Shown here piece by piece: positions 24,776 through 33,085 of a stretch of DNA of 53,850 nt. Below the pieces are notes generated by a model that did no database searches, was not told where the DNA came from, and saw nothing but the letters and a program-made list of their open reading frames with translations. Made by a program: the position numbers and the translations under genes. This DNA is from Lutibacter sp. (GTDB taxonomy: Bacteria > Bacteroidota > Bacteroidia > Flavobacteriales > Flavobacteriaceae): positions 1 to 53,850 of the forward strand of contig JAKIVA010000012.1 in assembly GCA_021647265.1 (NCBI GenBank). The letters run 5' to 3'. Position 1 is the stretch's first letter, and each line of letters starts with the position of its first letter.

Positions 24776-26326
24776 TTATTTAAGCAAATCACCATTTGTA
24801 TTGGTGAAATTAAATTTTAAATATTGGTAAGCATCTCTTGGTAAAATTTTAATCCACTTTTTGTATTTTGTAAACCACCTATGTTGAATTGAAGGAATTC
24901 CTTTCTTTAAGTAAGCTGCAATAAAAGGATGTACATTTAGTATTATCTTTTTGTGCTCCTTTAAAACAATAAGCTTATCAAGCTCGGCTTCAATTTTATC
25001 TAATAAAACAATTGGTGCTTCTACTTCTCCTGAGCCACTAGGGTCAGGTTCTTGAGTTTTAATTACTAACTGAGGTCTAACTCGTTGTCTGGTAATTTGA
25101 ACTAGTCCAAATTTACTTGGAGGTAATATTTTGTGTTTAGTTCTATCAAATGCCATTTCAGCTTTTAAATGATCGTATAATTTTTGTCTATGTTCAGCTG
25201 TATGCATATCAATAAAGTCAACAACAATAATACCACCCATATCACGCAATTGTAATTGACGCGCAATTTCTGAAGCGGCAATTAAATTAACTTCAAGTGC
25301 TGTGTCAGCTTGTGAAGTCGCCTTGTTTGAACGGTTTCCGCTATTAACATCAATTACATGAAGTGCTTCTGTATGCTCAATTACCAAATAAGCTCCTTTA
25401 CTCATTGAAACAGTACGGCCAAAAGCTGTTTTTATTTGACGTTCAATTCCGAATTTTTCAAAAATAGGAACTTTAGAATTGTATAAACGTATAATAGACA
25501 CTTTTTCGGGAGCTATTTCTCGTAAATATTCTTTAATCTCTAGAAATAATACTTCGTCATTTGTTACAATGCTTGTAAAAGAATCATTGAAAAAATCTCT
25601 TAATATTGAAGAAACTCTATTCAACTCACTCAACACTTTTATAGGTGTTTGTTGTGATTTTACTGATCTAATTTTTTTACACATTACTACCCATCGTTCT
25701 AGGGAGTTTTGTATATCTCTATCTAGTTCTGCTACTTTTTTATTTTCGGCAACAGTTCTAATAATTACGCCAAAACCTTTTGGCTTAATACTTTTAACTA
25801 GCCTTTTTAATCGTTCTTTTTCTTCTAAGTTAGTTATTTTTTGAGAAACTGAAACTCTTTCAGAAAAAGGAACTAAAACCATATATCTTCCGGCAATTGA
25901 TATTTCAGAGTTCATACGTGGTCCCTTCGTAGAAATAGGCTCTTTTACAATTTGAACTAAAGAAGTTTGACCTGTTTTTAAAACGTCAACAATACTTCCA
26001 TTTTTGTCAATATCTTTTTCTAGTTTAAAATTCTTTAAAGTGTAATCTTTAATTTTACCTGTGCTAATACCTTTTACAAATTTATTTAATGATAGTAATT
26101 GTGCTCCTAAATCATGGTAATGTAAAAAACCATCTTTTTCATAACCAACATTAACAAATGAAGCGTTTAAACCAGATAATACTTTACCTATTTTGGCTAA
26201 AAAAATATCTCCTACAGAGAATTTATTTCCATTTGTTTCATTATTTAGAGCGGTTAATCTACCATCTTTTAATAAGGCAAAATCAATATCAGAGGAGTTT
26301 GATCTTATAATTAATTCTGTTTTCAC
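24776..26326 (-). CDS. rng: Ribonuclease E/G family protein
   Basis: A 516-residue endoribonuclease, RNase G length. The S1 RNA-binding domain is at about 36-105 (VGDIFLAKIGKVLSGLNASF). The catalytic aspartates are in HVIDVNSGNRS and IIVVDFIDMHT. After TRQRVRP, where many members carry the CPxCxG zinc-link, this protein has KTQEPDPSGSGEVEAP with no cysteine, so the zinc-link tetramer contact is altered or absent. It matures rRNA and decays mRNA. A hairpin and the small AURKAIP1/COX24-like gene lie upstream. Confidence 0.93.
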   Translation of the reverse strand: MKTELIIRSNSSDIDFALLKDGRLTALNNETNGNKFSVGDIFLAKIGKVLSGLNASFVNVGYEKDGFLHYHDLGAQLLSLNKFVKGISTGKIKDYTLKNFKLEKDIDKNGSIVDVLKTGQTSLVQIVKEPISTKGPRMNSEISIAGRYMVLVPFSERVSVSQKITNLEEKERLKRLVKSIKPKGFGVIIRTVAENKKVAELDRDIQNSLERWVVMCKKIRSVKSQQTPIKVLSELNRVSSILRDFFNDSFTSIVTNDEVLFLEIKEYLREIAPEKVSIIRLYNSKVPIFEKFGIERQIKTAFGRTVSMSKGAYLVIEHTEALHVIDVNSGNRSNKATSQADTALEVNLIAASEIARQLQLRDMGGIIVVDFIDMHTAEHRQKLYDHLKAEMAFDRTKHKILPPSKFGLVQITRQRVRPQLVIKTQEPDPSGSGEVEAPIVLLDKIEAELDKLIVLKEHKKIILNVHPFIAAYLKKGIPSIQHRWFTKYKKWIKILPRDAYQYLKFNFTNTNGDLLK

Positions 26327-26448
26327 TCTGTATTGTTTTTATGTTCAAATCACTTCGATTTAAACGATTTATAATTAATTTTACAGGATTTATACCCAAC
26401 AATACTTACAAATTAATGTAAATATCTATTTCAATGAACTTAAAATTT

Positions 26449-26481
26449 AAAGAATAAGTAAGTTTCCCCTACTTATTCTTT
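26449..26481 (-). terminator. Hairpin overlapping the end of the small basic protein gene
   Basis: AAAGAATAAGTA (26449-26460) and TACTTATTCTTT (26470-26481) pair perfectly over 12 bp around a nine-base loop. On the minus strand it begins inside the last codons of the small gene, covers its stop, and is followed by AAATTTT, so it may end or attenuate transcription into rng. Confidence 0.55.
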
Positions 26482-26561
26482 TTGTGTCTATTTGCTCTGG
26501 CTCTTTTTTTACGTTTATGAGTAGAGATTTTAGCTCTTTTTCTTTTTTTACCACTTGGCAT
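26469..26561 (-). CDS. AURKAIP1/COX24-domain small basic protein (mS38-like)
   Basis: A 30-residue protein, MPSGKKRKRAKISTHKRKKR followed by ARANRHKKNK, two thirds lysine and arginine. It matches the short Bacteroidota proteins assigned to the AURKAIP1/COX24 domain, which in mitochondria is the small-subunit ribosomal protein mS38. It probably binds rRNA. It is easily missed because of its length. It lies between the HU gene and rng, both on the same strand, and is conserved in this place in related genomes as far as I recall. Family call from pattern; ribosome binding is inferred. Confidence 0.75.
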   Translation of the reverse strand: MPSGKKRKRAKISTHKRKKRARANRHKKNK

Positions 26562-26607
26562 AATAAAATAATATTTTTATATTAATAAATAAAGTTGTGT
26601 TTATTAC

Positions 26608-26895
26608 TTATACGCTCACATTGCTTTTTACACTTTCTACAAAAACTTTTGCAGGTTTAAAAGCTGGGATATTGTGAGCAGGGATTTTAATAGTTGTATT
26701 TTTTGAAATATTTCTTCCAGTTTTTTCAGCTCTTGTTTTGATAATAAAACTACCAAAACCTCTTAAATAAACATTGTTACCTTTTTCTAAAGATGTTTTT
26801 ACTTCTTCCATAAACGCTTCAACAGTTGCTAAAACATCTGCTTTTTCTATTCCAGATTTATCTGAGATACTTGATACGATTTCTGCTTTCGTCAT
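26608..26895 (-). CDS. hup: HU-family DNA-binding protein
   Basis: A 95-residue histone-like protein. It begins MTKAEIVSSISDKSGIEKAD, has the helix region VEAFMEEVKTSLEKGNNVYL, then GFGSFIIKTRAEKTGRNISK forming the DNA-binding arm, and the arm tip INP-type turn is written IPAHNIPAFKP. It bends and compacts DNA as a dimer. Its own strong promoter box lies at 26936-26943. Confidence 0.95.
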   Translation of the reverse strand: MTKAEIVSSISDKSGIEKADVLATVEAFMEEVKTSLEKGNNVYLRGFGSFIIKTRAEKTGRNISKNTTIKIPAHNIPAFKPAKVFVESVKSNVSV

Positions 26896-26935
26896 TTTTA
26901 ATATTGTTAAATGTGTTATTATAAAATTAAGACGG

Positions 26936-26943
26936 CAAATATA
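26936..26943 (-). promoter_or_regulatory. Promoter of the HU gene
   Basis: The minus strand reads TATATTTG, a full -7 consensus, followed by CC. A TTTTTG lies upstream with a 17-base gap instead of 19. The box is 41 bases before the start. Confidence 0.6.
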
Positions 26944-27026
26944 GTATAATAAATCAATTTCAAAAAGTTAATTCACTAAAATTTAATCAATTAAAACTTG
27001 TATTATTGCATTTCATAAAAAAAATA

Positions 27027-28067
27027 ATGAATTTTTCTAATCAGCTAGTATTGTGGTATTTACATAATAGGCGAAATTTACCTTGGCGTTCTACAGTTAA
27101 TCCCTATAAAATTTGGTTGTCTGAAATTATTTTACAACAAACTAGAGTTGACCAAGGAATGGAATACTATTATAAATTTATTGAAAATTTTCCTACTGTA
27201 AAAAAACTAGCTTTAGCTTCAGAAGAACAAATATTAAAACTTTGGCAAGGCTTAGGGTATTATTCAAGAGCAAGAAATTTACATTTTTCAGCTAATTATA
27301 TAATGAATGAACTTTATGGCGAATTCCCAAAAACTTATAATGAGCTTATTAAGTTAAAAGGGGTAGGTGATTATACAGCTTCAGCTGTAGCTTCAATTTG
27401 TTTTAACGAAGCAACGGCAGTTGTAGATGGTAATGTTTATAGGGTATTGGCTCGTTATTTTGGGATTAGCACCCCCATTAATTCAACAAAAGGAATTAAA
27501 GAATTTAAACAACTGGCACAACAATTATTAGATACTGAAAATTCAGGAACACATAATCAGGCAATTATGGAATTTGGAGCTCTTGTGTGTAAACCTCAAA
27601 ATCCAACTTGTAGTAATTGCCCACTAAATGATAGCTGTGTTGCATTGTTAAAAAAAAGAGTTAATGAACTTCCAGTAAAAGAAAATAAGATAAAAATAAA
27701 AAAAAGGTATTTCAATTATATCGTTATTGAGACAGAAGATAACAACACAAAAATTGTGAAACGAGCAAAAGGGATTTGGAAAAATTTATATGAGTTTCCT
27801 TTAATTGAAACCAAAAGTCTGATTGATGAAAAACAACTTATTGAGCTACAGGAGTTTAATGCATTATTTAAAACGAATGACATAACCATAAAGCTTTTTA
27901 ATAATAATGTGGTAATACATAAATTGTCTCATCAGCATATTTATACGAAATTTTGGATTGTAAAAACTCAAATTTCAGGAGGTTGTACAGTTCATTGGGA
28001 AACCATTAAAAAATATCCAGTTTCAACTTTAATACACAATTTTTTAATCCAATACAAAACCAACTAA
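27027..28067 (+). CDS. mutY: A/G-specific adenine glycosylase
   Basis: A 346-residue base-excision enzyme that removes adenine paired with 8-oxoguanine. ATG 27027 gives MNFSNQLVLWYLHNRRNLPW, the normal family start; a TTG at 27006 would add seven residues and is less likely. It has SEIILQQTRVDQG, the helix-hairpin-helix LKGVGDYTASAVASICF, the catalytic Asp in VVDGNVYRV, and the iron-sulfur motif CKPQNPTCSNCPLNDSC (C-x6-C-x2-C-x5-C). The C-terminal NUDIX-like domain reads the oxidised guanine. It is first of the conserved run mutY-ssb-gldE-gldD. Confidence 0.96.
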   Translation: MNFSNQLVLWYLHNRRNLPWRSTVNPYKIWLSEIILQQTRVDQGMEYYYKFIENFPTVKKLALASEEQILKLWQGLGYYSRARNLHFSANYIMNELYGEFPKTYNELIKLKGVGDYTASAVASICFNEATAVVDGNVYRVLARYFGISTPINSTKGIKEFKQLAQQLLDTENSGTHNQAIMEFGALVCKPQNPTCSNCPLNDSCVALLKKRVNELPVKENKIKIKKRYFNYIVIETEDNNTKIVKRAKGIWKNLYEFPLIETKSLIDEKQLIELQEFNALFKTNDITIKLFNNNVVIHKLSHQHIYTKFWIVKTQISGGCTVHWETIKKYPVSTLIHNFLIQYKTN

Positions 28068-28076
28068 TTTTTTTAG

Positions 28077-28084
28077 TACTTTTG
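28077..28084 (+). promoter_or_regulatory. -7 promoter box for ssb-gldE-gldD
   Basis: TACTTTTG matches TAnnTTTG and lies 21 bases before ssb, just after the mutY stop. The -33 element is not clear. Confidence 0.5.
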
Positions 28085-28105
28085 ATGTGTAAATGAATTA
28101 AAATT

Positions 28106-28531
28106 ATGGCAGGAACAGTTAATAAAGTAATCCTTATAGGACATTTAGGAGATGATGTGAAAATGCATTATTTTGAAGGAGGAAACTCTATTGGACGATT
28201 TCCTATAGCAACAAATGAAACATATACAAATAAGCAAACAGGAGAAAAAGTAACCACTACAGAATGGCATAATATTGTGGTTAGAAATAAGCTAGCTGAA
28301 ATTTGTGAAAAATATTTAAATAAAGGAGATAAAGTTTACTGTGAAGGTAGAATAAAAACAAGACAATGGGAAGGGGAAGATGGAACAAAAAGATACACCA
28401 CAGAAATTCATGTTATTGATATGACATTTTTAACTACTAAAAGTGAATTGAATACACCTCAAAAAAATACAACCGACAAACCAACTGTACAAGAACAGTC
28501 TACAGATAACGATGATGATTTACCATTCTAA
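28106..28531 (+). CDS. ssb: Single-stranded DNA-binding protein
   Basis: A 141-residue OB-fold protein. MAGTVNKVILIGHLGDDVKM is the family start; TEWHNIVVRNKLAEICEKYL and GDKVYCEGRIKTRQWEGEDG follow. The acidic C-terminal tip DNDDDLPF is the contact for SSB partner proteins. It protects single-stranded DNA in replication and repair. It lies between mutY and gldE, the order seen in many Flavobacteriia. Confidence 0.97.
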   Translation: MAGTVNKVILIGHLGDDVKMHYFEGGNSIGRFPIATNETYTNKQTGEKVTTTEWHNIVVRNKLAEICEKYLNKGDKVYCEGRIKTRQWEGEDGTKRYTTEIHVIDMTFLTTKSELNTPQKNTTDKPTVQEQSTDNDDDLPF

Positions 28532-28553
28532 GTTTAATTAAATTAAAATTAAT

Positions 28554-29870
28554 TTGGATCCTGAACCCTCGATTTTACTAATTTCATTACCAGAAGGTAT
28601 AAACTACTGGTTGCTAATAAGTAGTGTGCTGTTTTTACTGTTACTGTTACTTTCAGCTTTAATTTCTGGTGCTGAAGTTGCTTTTTTCTCACTTTCTAAG
28701 GCCGATTTAGATAAAGCGTCTGAATCAAAATCAATAAGCCAAAAAACAGTAGTTTCTCTGCTGGAAAATCCTCAGAAATTATTAGCAACTATATTAATAT
28801 CAAATAATTTTATAAATATCCTAATTGTTCTAATTTTCGCCTACATAGGAGAGTTTATTTTTGAAAATATATCTTCAATTGTTTTAAAATTTATTTTAGA
28901 AGTAATTTTAGTAACATTCTTAATTTTGCTATTTGGAGAGGTATTACCTAAAATTTATGCGACAAGAAACTCGCTAAAATTTGCTTCATTTATGGCATTT
29001 CCCCTCAAAATATTAAATTCAATACTTTCAATTGTTAGTTTGCCTATGTTGCGTTTAACAAATGTTATTGAGAAAAAACTTGGTAAAAAGAAATCTAACT
29101 TATCCGTTGAAAAGCTATCTCAAGCGTTAGAGTTAACTTCAAATGAAGCAACAACAAAAGATGAACACAAAATATTAGAAGGAATCGTAAACTTTGGCAA
29201 TACTGAAACAAGCCAAATTATGACACCAAGAATAGATATTTTTGCACTGGCTAGCTCAGAGCCATATAAAAATGTTTTAGATAAAATAGTTGATAACGGT
29301 TATTCTAGAAATCCTGTTTATAACGAAAATATTGACGATATTATAGGTGTTTTATATGCAAAAGATTTATTGCCATATTTAAATGTAAAAGATTTTAATT
29401 GGCAAAAACTAGTTAGAGAACCATATTTTGTACCTGAAAATAAAAAACTTGATGATTTATTGAAAGAGTTTCAGGAAATTAAAAGTCATTTAGCAATTGT
29501 TGTTGATGAATATGGAGGTACTAGTGGAATAATAACTTTAGAAGACGTAATTGAAGAAATTGTAGGTGATATTAGTGATGAGTTTGATGATGATAATGCG
29601 ACCTATTCAAAATTGGATAAAAACAACTATTTATTTGAAGGGAAAACAAACTTAAAAGATTTTTATAAAATATTGGAGATTGAAAACACAGATTTTTTTG
29701 ATGAAAACAAAGGAGAGTCAGAAACGTTGGCTGGTTTAATTTTAGAAGTTCATGGGAAGTTTCCTAAAAAAAATGAAGTAATAAAGATTGCTAATTATTC
29801 GTTTAAAATAGAATCTATGGATAAGAAGCGAATAAAACAAGTAAAGGTTACAATTCATAGAAATACTTAA
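28554..29870 (+). CDS. gldE: Gliding-motility protein GldE (CNNM/CorC-type)
   Basis: A 438-residue membrane protein. Residues about 1-190 form the CNNM (DUF21) membrane domain with four hydrophobic segments and the ISGAEVAFFSLSKADLDKA motif. A CBS pair follows at about 215-340 (NTETSQIMTPRIDIFALASS; VDEYGGTSGIITLEDVIEEI), then a CorC_HlyC domain to the end. The family transports or senses metal ions; GldE supports gliding and type IX secretion together with GldD. The start is TTG 28554. The gldD gene follows nine bases later, which supports the GldE rather than a generic hemolysin label. Confidence 0.92.
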   Translation: MDPEPSILLISLPEGINYWLLISSVLFLLLLLLSALISGAEVAFFSLSKADLDKASESKSISQKTVVSLLENPQKLLATILISNNFINILIVLIFAYIGEFIFENISSIVLKFILEVILVTFLILLFGEVLPKIYATRNSLKFASFMAFPLKILNSILSIVSLPMLRLTNVIEKKLGKKKSNLSVEKLSQALELTSNEATTKDEHKILEGIVNFGNTETSQIMTPRIDIFALASSEPYKNVLDKIVDNGYSRNPVYNENIDDIIGVLYAKDLLPYLNVKDFNWQKLVREPYFVPENKKLDDLLKEFQEIKSHLAIVVDEYGGTSGIITLEDVIEEIVGDISDEFDDDNATYSKLDKNNYLFEGKTNLKDFYKILEIENTDFFDENKGESETLAGLILEVHGKFPKKNEVIKIANYSFKIESMDKKRIKQVKVTIHRNT

Positions 29871-29879
29871 AATAGTAGA

Positions 29880-30431
29880 ATGAGGAAAATTTATGCACTT
29901 TTATCTATAGTTATTTTAATATTATCTTGTGGAGAGGAAGTATTGCCAAAGCCAAAACCATATTTAAAATTACAATATCCCAAGCCAACATATAAAAAAA
30001 TTGAATCAAACTGTCCATTTAGTTTTGAAATTTCCAATTTAGCAACAATAAAATTTAAAAATAACTGCTGGGCAAGTATTGAATACCCAAAACTTAAAGC
30101 CACTATTTATATTACATATAGAGATGTTGAAAATAATTTAGAAGAAATCTTAAAAGAGGTTGAAAAATTAACATTTGAGCACACTATAAAAGCTGATGCC
30201 ATTAACTCAGTACCTTATGAAAATTACAATAAAAAAGTTTTTGGAGAATTGTATAATATTGATGGTAATGTTGCTACAAACATTCAGTTTAGAGCTACAG
30301 ATAGTGTAAAGCATGTGCTTTTAGGAGCTTTGTATTTTTATGTAAAACCTAATTACGATTCAATTATACCTGCAGTTAAATATATACAAAAAGACATTGT
30401 GCACTTAGTTGAAACTTTAGAATGGAAATAA
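29880..30431 (+). CDS. gldD: Gliding-motility lipoprotein GldD
   Basis: A 183-residue lipoprotein with signal MRKIYALLSIVILILSC, the lipidated Cys at residue 17. The mature part has the family's PKPKPYLKLQYPKPTYK and CPFSFEISNLATIKFKNNC, then WASIEYPKLKATIYITYR. GldD is needed for gliding in Flavobacterium johnsoniae, in the cell envelope with other Gld proteins; its mechanism is unknown. It is directly downstream of gldE. Confidence 0.93.
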   Translation: MRKIYALLSIVILILSCGEEVLPKPKPYLKLQYPKPTYKKIESNCPFSFEISNLATIKFKNNCWASIEYPKLKATIYITYRDVENNLEEILKEVEKLTFEHTIKADAINSVPYENYNKKVFGELYNIDGNVATNIQFRATDSVKHVLLGALYFYVKPNYDSIIPAVKYIQKDIVHLVETLEWK

Positions 30432-30434
30432 TAA

Positions 30435-31487
30435 ATGTTAAAAAATAATTTTAAATACTCAAAAACAGTTAGAAATTGGTTATTAGTAGGGTTAATTATG
30501 CTAATTGGCCAAGTTATTTTAGGTGGAATTACTCGCCTAACAGGATCGGGACTTTCAATTACACGTTGGGATATAATTACGGGAGTTATTCCTCCATTAA
30601 ATCCAGAGCAATGGTTAAATGCATTTGAATTGTATAAAGAAACACCACAGTTTCATAAATTAAATTCAGCATTTACAATTCGGGAGTTTAAATTTATTTA
30701 TTTTTGGGAGTACCTTCATAGGCTTTGGGTTAGGTCACTTGGATTTATATTCTTGATTCCTTTTATTTTTTTCGTTGTTAAAAAGCAACTTGATTTTTAT
30801 TTAATAAAGCGTTTAGGGCTGGTTATTTTTCTTACAATTTTAACTGCTTCAGCTGGTTGGATTATGGTACAAAGTGGTTTGGTAAACAGACCTTGGGTAA
30901 ATGCATATAAATTAACCATTCATTTTATTTTAGCAGTATTAGTAATTACTGCAATGGTTAAAACAGTGGCAGATGTTTACAGGTTTAGAAGCTATAATAC
31001 CGTAATTTTTACTAAAATTGTTTTAACCACATTAGGTATTACTTTTATTCAGCTAATTTTTGCAGGATTAATGTCTGGTATGAAGGCTGGGTTGTATTAT
31101 CCGTCTTGGCCTGATATGAACGGAGAGTTTATTCCAAGTGTTTTGTTGAGTTCTTCAAATTGGAATTGGGATAACTTTATTAATTACGACACTTATTTGT
31201 TTGCACCTGCATTTATTCAGTTTACACATAGAATGCTAGCCTATATTTTGATTTTCTCAACTTTATATATGTATTTTAAATTAAAAGATAAGATTGAAAC
31301 AATTTCAAAAAAATGGCTTAACTTCACTGTTGTTTTAGTGCTAGTTCAGGTAGTATTAGGAATTTTCACAGTATTAAATGTTCATGGAAAAATTCCTTTA
31401 TTTTTAGGTGTAACTCATCAATTGGTGGGGCTGTTGTATTTTATGAGTTTATTATTTTTGTATTATTCACTGAGAAAAAACGCATAA
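30435..31487 (+). CDS. ctaA: Heme A synthase, COX15/CtaA family
   Basis: A 350-residue inner-membrane protein with eight membrane segments. Family blocks: VILGGITRLTGSGLSITRWD, FIYFWEYLHRLWVRSLGF (heme-ligand histidine), SAGWIMVQSGLVNRPWVNAY with KLTIHFILA, FAGLMSGMKAGLYYPSWPDM, QFTHRMLAYIL and GVTHQLVGLLYF. It oxidises heme O to heme A for cytochrome aa3 oxidase. Length and the GLSITRW motif indicate the long, COX15-like type. The start is three bases past the gldD stop, so it is likely co-transcribed. Confidence 0.95.
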   Translation: MLKNNFKYSKTVRNWLLVGLIMLIGQVILGGITRLTGSGLSITRWDIITGVIPPLNPEQWLNAFELYKETPQFHKLNSAFTIREFKFIYFWEYLHRLWVRSLGFIFLIPFIFFVVKKQLDFYLIKRLGLVIFLTILTASAGWIMVQSGLVNRPWVNAYKLTIHFILAVLVITAMVKTVADVYRFRSYNTVIFTKIVLTTLGITFIQLIFAGLMSGMKAGLYYPSWPDMNGEFIPSVLLSSSNWNWDNFINYDTYLFAPAFIQFTHRMLAYILIFSTLYMYFKLKDKIETISKKWLNFTVVLVLVQVVLGIFTVLNVHGKIPLFLGVTHQLVGLLYFMSLLFLYYSLRKNA

Positions 31488-31519
31488 AAAAACTCCAATT
31501 AATACATTGGAGTTTTTTT
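31486..31519. terminator. Bidirectional terminator after heme A synthase gene
   Basis: ACTCCAAT (31492-31499) and ATTGGAGT (31506-31513) pair perfectly around a six-base loop, flanked by seven A and seven T, so it can end transcription from both sides. Confidence 0.9.
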
Positions 31520-31539
31520 ATGCTTAAAAGGAGTATTTC

Positions 31540-31830
31540 TTATTGTTTTACTGCATTTTTTACAGCTTCAGCACCTTTTTTTACTTCTTCTTTTACAGCT
31601 TCAGCACCATCTTTAACGCTTTCTACCGTTTCTTTAGCAGTAGCTTTTAAACTGTCAACAGCTTTTTCAACACCTTCTTTGGTGGCATCAACAGCATCAT
31701 TTACAGTTTCTTTAGCTGCTTCAACTTCTGTTTTTACAGCATCTTTTACGTCTTCTTTCTTGGTTTCTTTACAAGAAATAGCAATAACACTTACCAATGC
31801 AATTGCAATTAAAAATTTAATTTGTTTCAT
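31540..31830 (-). CDS. Lipoprotein with amphipathic helical repeats
   Basis: A 96-residue lipoprotein: signal MKQIKFLIAIALVSVIAISC with the lipidated Cys at residue 20, then only Ala, Val, Lys, Glu, Asp and Thr in 11-residue heptad-like repeats (EVEAAKETVNDAVDATKEG; ATAKETVESVKDGAEAVKEE). This composition makes a long amphipathic helix like apolipoprotein or LEA proteins. Likely on the periplasmic face of the envelope; a stress or membrane-coating role is a guess. The open frame on the opposite strand here is an artefact of the biased codons. Confidence 0.75.
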   Translation of the reverse strand: MKQIKFLIAIALVSVIAISCKETKKEDVKDAVKTEVEAAKETVNDAVDATKEGVEKAVDSLKATAKETVESVKDGAEAVKEEVKKGAEAVKNAVKQ

Positions 31831-31898
31831 TTTAGATTGATTTTGATTAAAATTTGATAATACAAAGAAACAATAATTTTAGCGTAGAAAGAATTAAA

Positions 31899-32276
31899 TT
31901 ATTCAGTTTTTTTAATAACCTCCTCAATCTCAGTTGTTTTTGTAACTGAATATAGATCTCCACCACCAATTCCAGTTATTTTATTCACAATATCTTTTTT
32001 GTTTAATTTATTAGAATCATAGGTGAATGTCCCTTTTTTTGCCTCAAAATTTACTTTTGAATAGGTAACACCATCAACTTTTGATAATTTTGATTGGATA
32101 GTTCTAGCACATCCAATTTCACAAGTCATACCTTCAATATCAACTTCAATACTTTTGTAATTTGCAGCAACTTCTGTCTTTTGATCCTCAGATTTTTTAG
32201 CCACAGTTTCTTTGTTGTTTTGGTTGCAAGCAATAAAAAGAAATGTAAGTATTAGGATAAAAATTATTTTTTTCAT
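31899..32276 (-). CDS. Lipoprotein with heavy-metal-associated domain
   Basis: A 125-residue lipoprotein: signal ending FLFIAC (Cys at about 17), a polar linker, then an HMA fold at about 42-110 with the motif GMTCEIGCARTIQSKL. The metal loop is CxxxC instead of the usual CxxC, with one residue more between the cysteines. The rest (VDGVTYSKVNFEAKKGTFTY) fits HMA domains. It may bind copper or another soft metal in the periplasm. It is transcribed away from the EamA gene. Confidence 0.8.
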   Translation of the reverse strand: MKKIIFILILTFLFIACNQNNKETVAKKSEDQKTEVAANYKSIEVDIEGMTCEIGCARTIQSKLSKVDGVTYSKVNFEAKKGTFTYDSNKLNKKDIVNKITGIGGGDLYSVTKTTEIEEVIKKTE

Positions 32277-32367
32277 AATTAAAAATTAAATAAATAGTTC
32301 AGCGAATTTATAAACTTATGATTTCAAATCCGAATTTTTATCCGACTTTTGCGTTTTGCTTCTAAAA

Positions 32368-32678
32368 ATGGACGATAAAAAATTAAGGTGGATTTATTTA
32401 TTTACGCTTTCAATTATCTGGGGAAGCTCTTTTATTTTGATAAAAAAGGCCTTGGTTGGCTTAACTCCTATACAAGTTGGAGCATTTAGGATTTTATTTA
32501 CTACTGTTTTTTTGCTGCTTATTGGATTTAGGAGTTTTTCAAAAATTAAAAAAAGGCATTGGTATTATTTAACATTGAATGCTTTAGTAGGTAGTTTTTT
32601 CCCTGTTTTTTTATTTGCATACGCCATTGAAAAAATTGACAGTTCAATTACGGCTGTATTAAATTCATTAACACCGTT
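32368..32678 (+). pseudogene. EamA/DMT-family transporter, 5' part cut by an IS
   Basis: From ATG 32368 (MDDKKLRWIYLFTLSIIWGS) the DMT-family first membrane segments are clear (SSFILIKKALVGLTPIQVGA). The frame continues to SSITAVLNSLTP and is cut by the IS at 32679; read into the IS it stops at 32694. Joining 32678 to 33902, with one 4-bp duplication removed, restores LTPLNTLILG and a complete 290-residue, ten-segment transporter. A TTG at 32356 is an alternative start. The insertion is therefore recent, and the gene is inactive. Confidence 0.92.
32675..32678. repeat. Target-site duplication CGTT (left copy)
   Basis: CGTT here and at 33898-33901 flanks the IS exactly. A 4-bp duplication is what IS407-group members of the IS3 family make. 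Confidence 0.85.
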
Positions 32679-32744
32679 TGTAAGCTTCCCTTAAAACCGA
32701 ACTGTTTAAAAGTAGAGAAAAAGTATTAATTTTAAACAGTAATT

Positions 32745-33011
32745 ATGAGAAAAAGTAAATTTAGTCCGACCCAAATCGCAAAGATTTTAAAAGAGTTTGA
32801 TTCTGGTAAATCAGTATCTGTCATCACTAGAGAATATGGAGTTAGCTCTGCTGCATTTTACAAATGGCGAGAGCGTTATGCAGGTATGAGTTCAAAAGAG
32901 CTCAAACGTTTAAAAGTTTTAGAAGACGAGAACCGTAAGCTTAAACAGATGTATGCTACCTTGGCATTAGACCATCAAATGGCAAAAGAGATTATCGAAA
33001 AAAAGCTTTAA
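32745..33011 (+). CDS. IS3-family transposase OrfA
   Basis: An 88-residue protein with a helix-turn-helix (KFSPTQIAKILKEFDSGKSV; REYGVSSAAFYKWRERYAGM) and a C-terminal leucine-zipper helix (LKRLKVLEDENRKLKQMYAT). The EFD.G and YKWRERYAGM blocks are typical of IS407-group OrfA. It ends with the slippery A-AAA-AAG, where a -1 ribosomal shift would make the OrfAB transposase. Confidence 0.93.
   Translation: MRKSKFSPTQIAKILKEFDSGKSVSVITREYGVSSAAFYKWRERYAGMSSKELKRLKVLEDENRKLKQMYATLALDHQMAKEIIEKKL
32999..33005 (+). other. Programmed -1 frameshift site (A-AAA-AAG)
   Basis: The heptamer sits two codons before the OrfA stop. Slipping back one base continues in the orfB frame through LKPYDKRKIAKELNHYGINR to the orfB body, with no stop between. 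This is the standard IS3-family recoding signal. Confidence 0.8.
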
Positions 33012-33085
33012 AGCCCTATGACAAGCGAAAAATAGCAAAAGAGTTAAATCATTATGGTATTAATAGGGCGTGCCGTGTTTTAAAA

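Noticed and set aside
26326..26448. A further small gene or RNA between rng and the small basic protein gene
   Set aside because: No frame of useful length and no stable structure apart from the hairpin at 26449-26481.
31520..31840. A 106-codon open frame on the plus strand, rich in Ser, Thr, Ala and Phe
   Set aside because: It is the complement of the lysine/alanine-repeat lipoprotein gene, which has a good signal peptide and lipobox on the minus strand.
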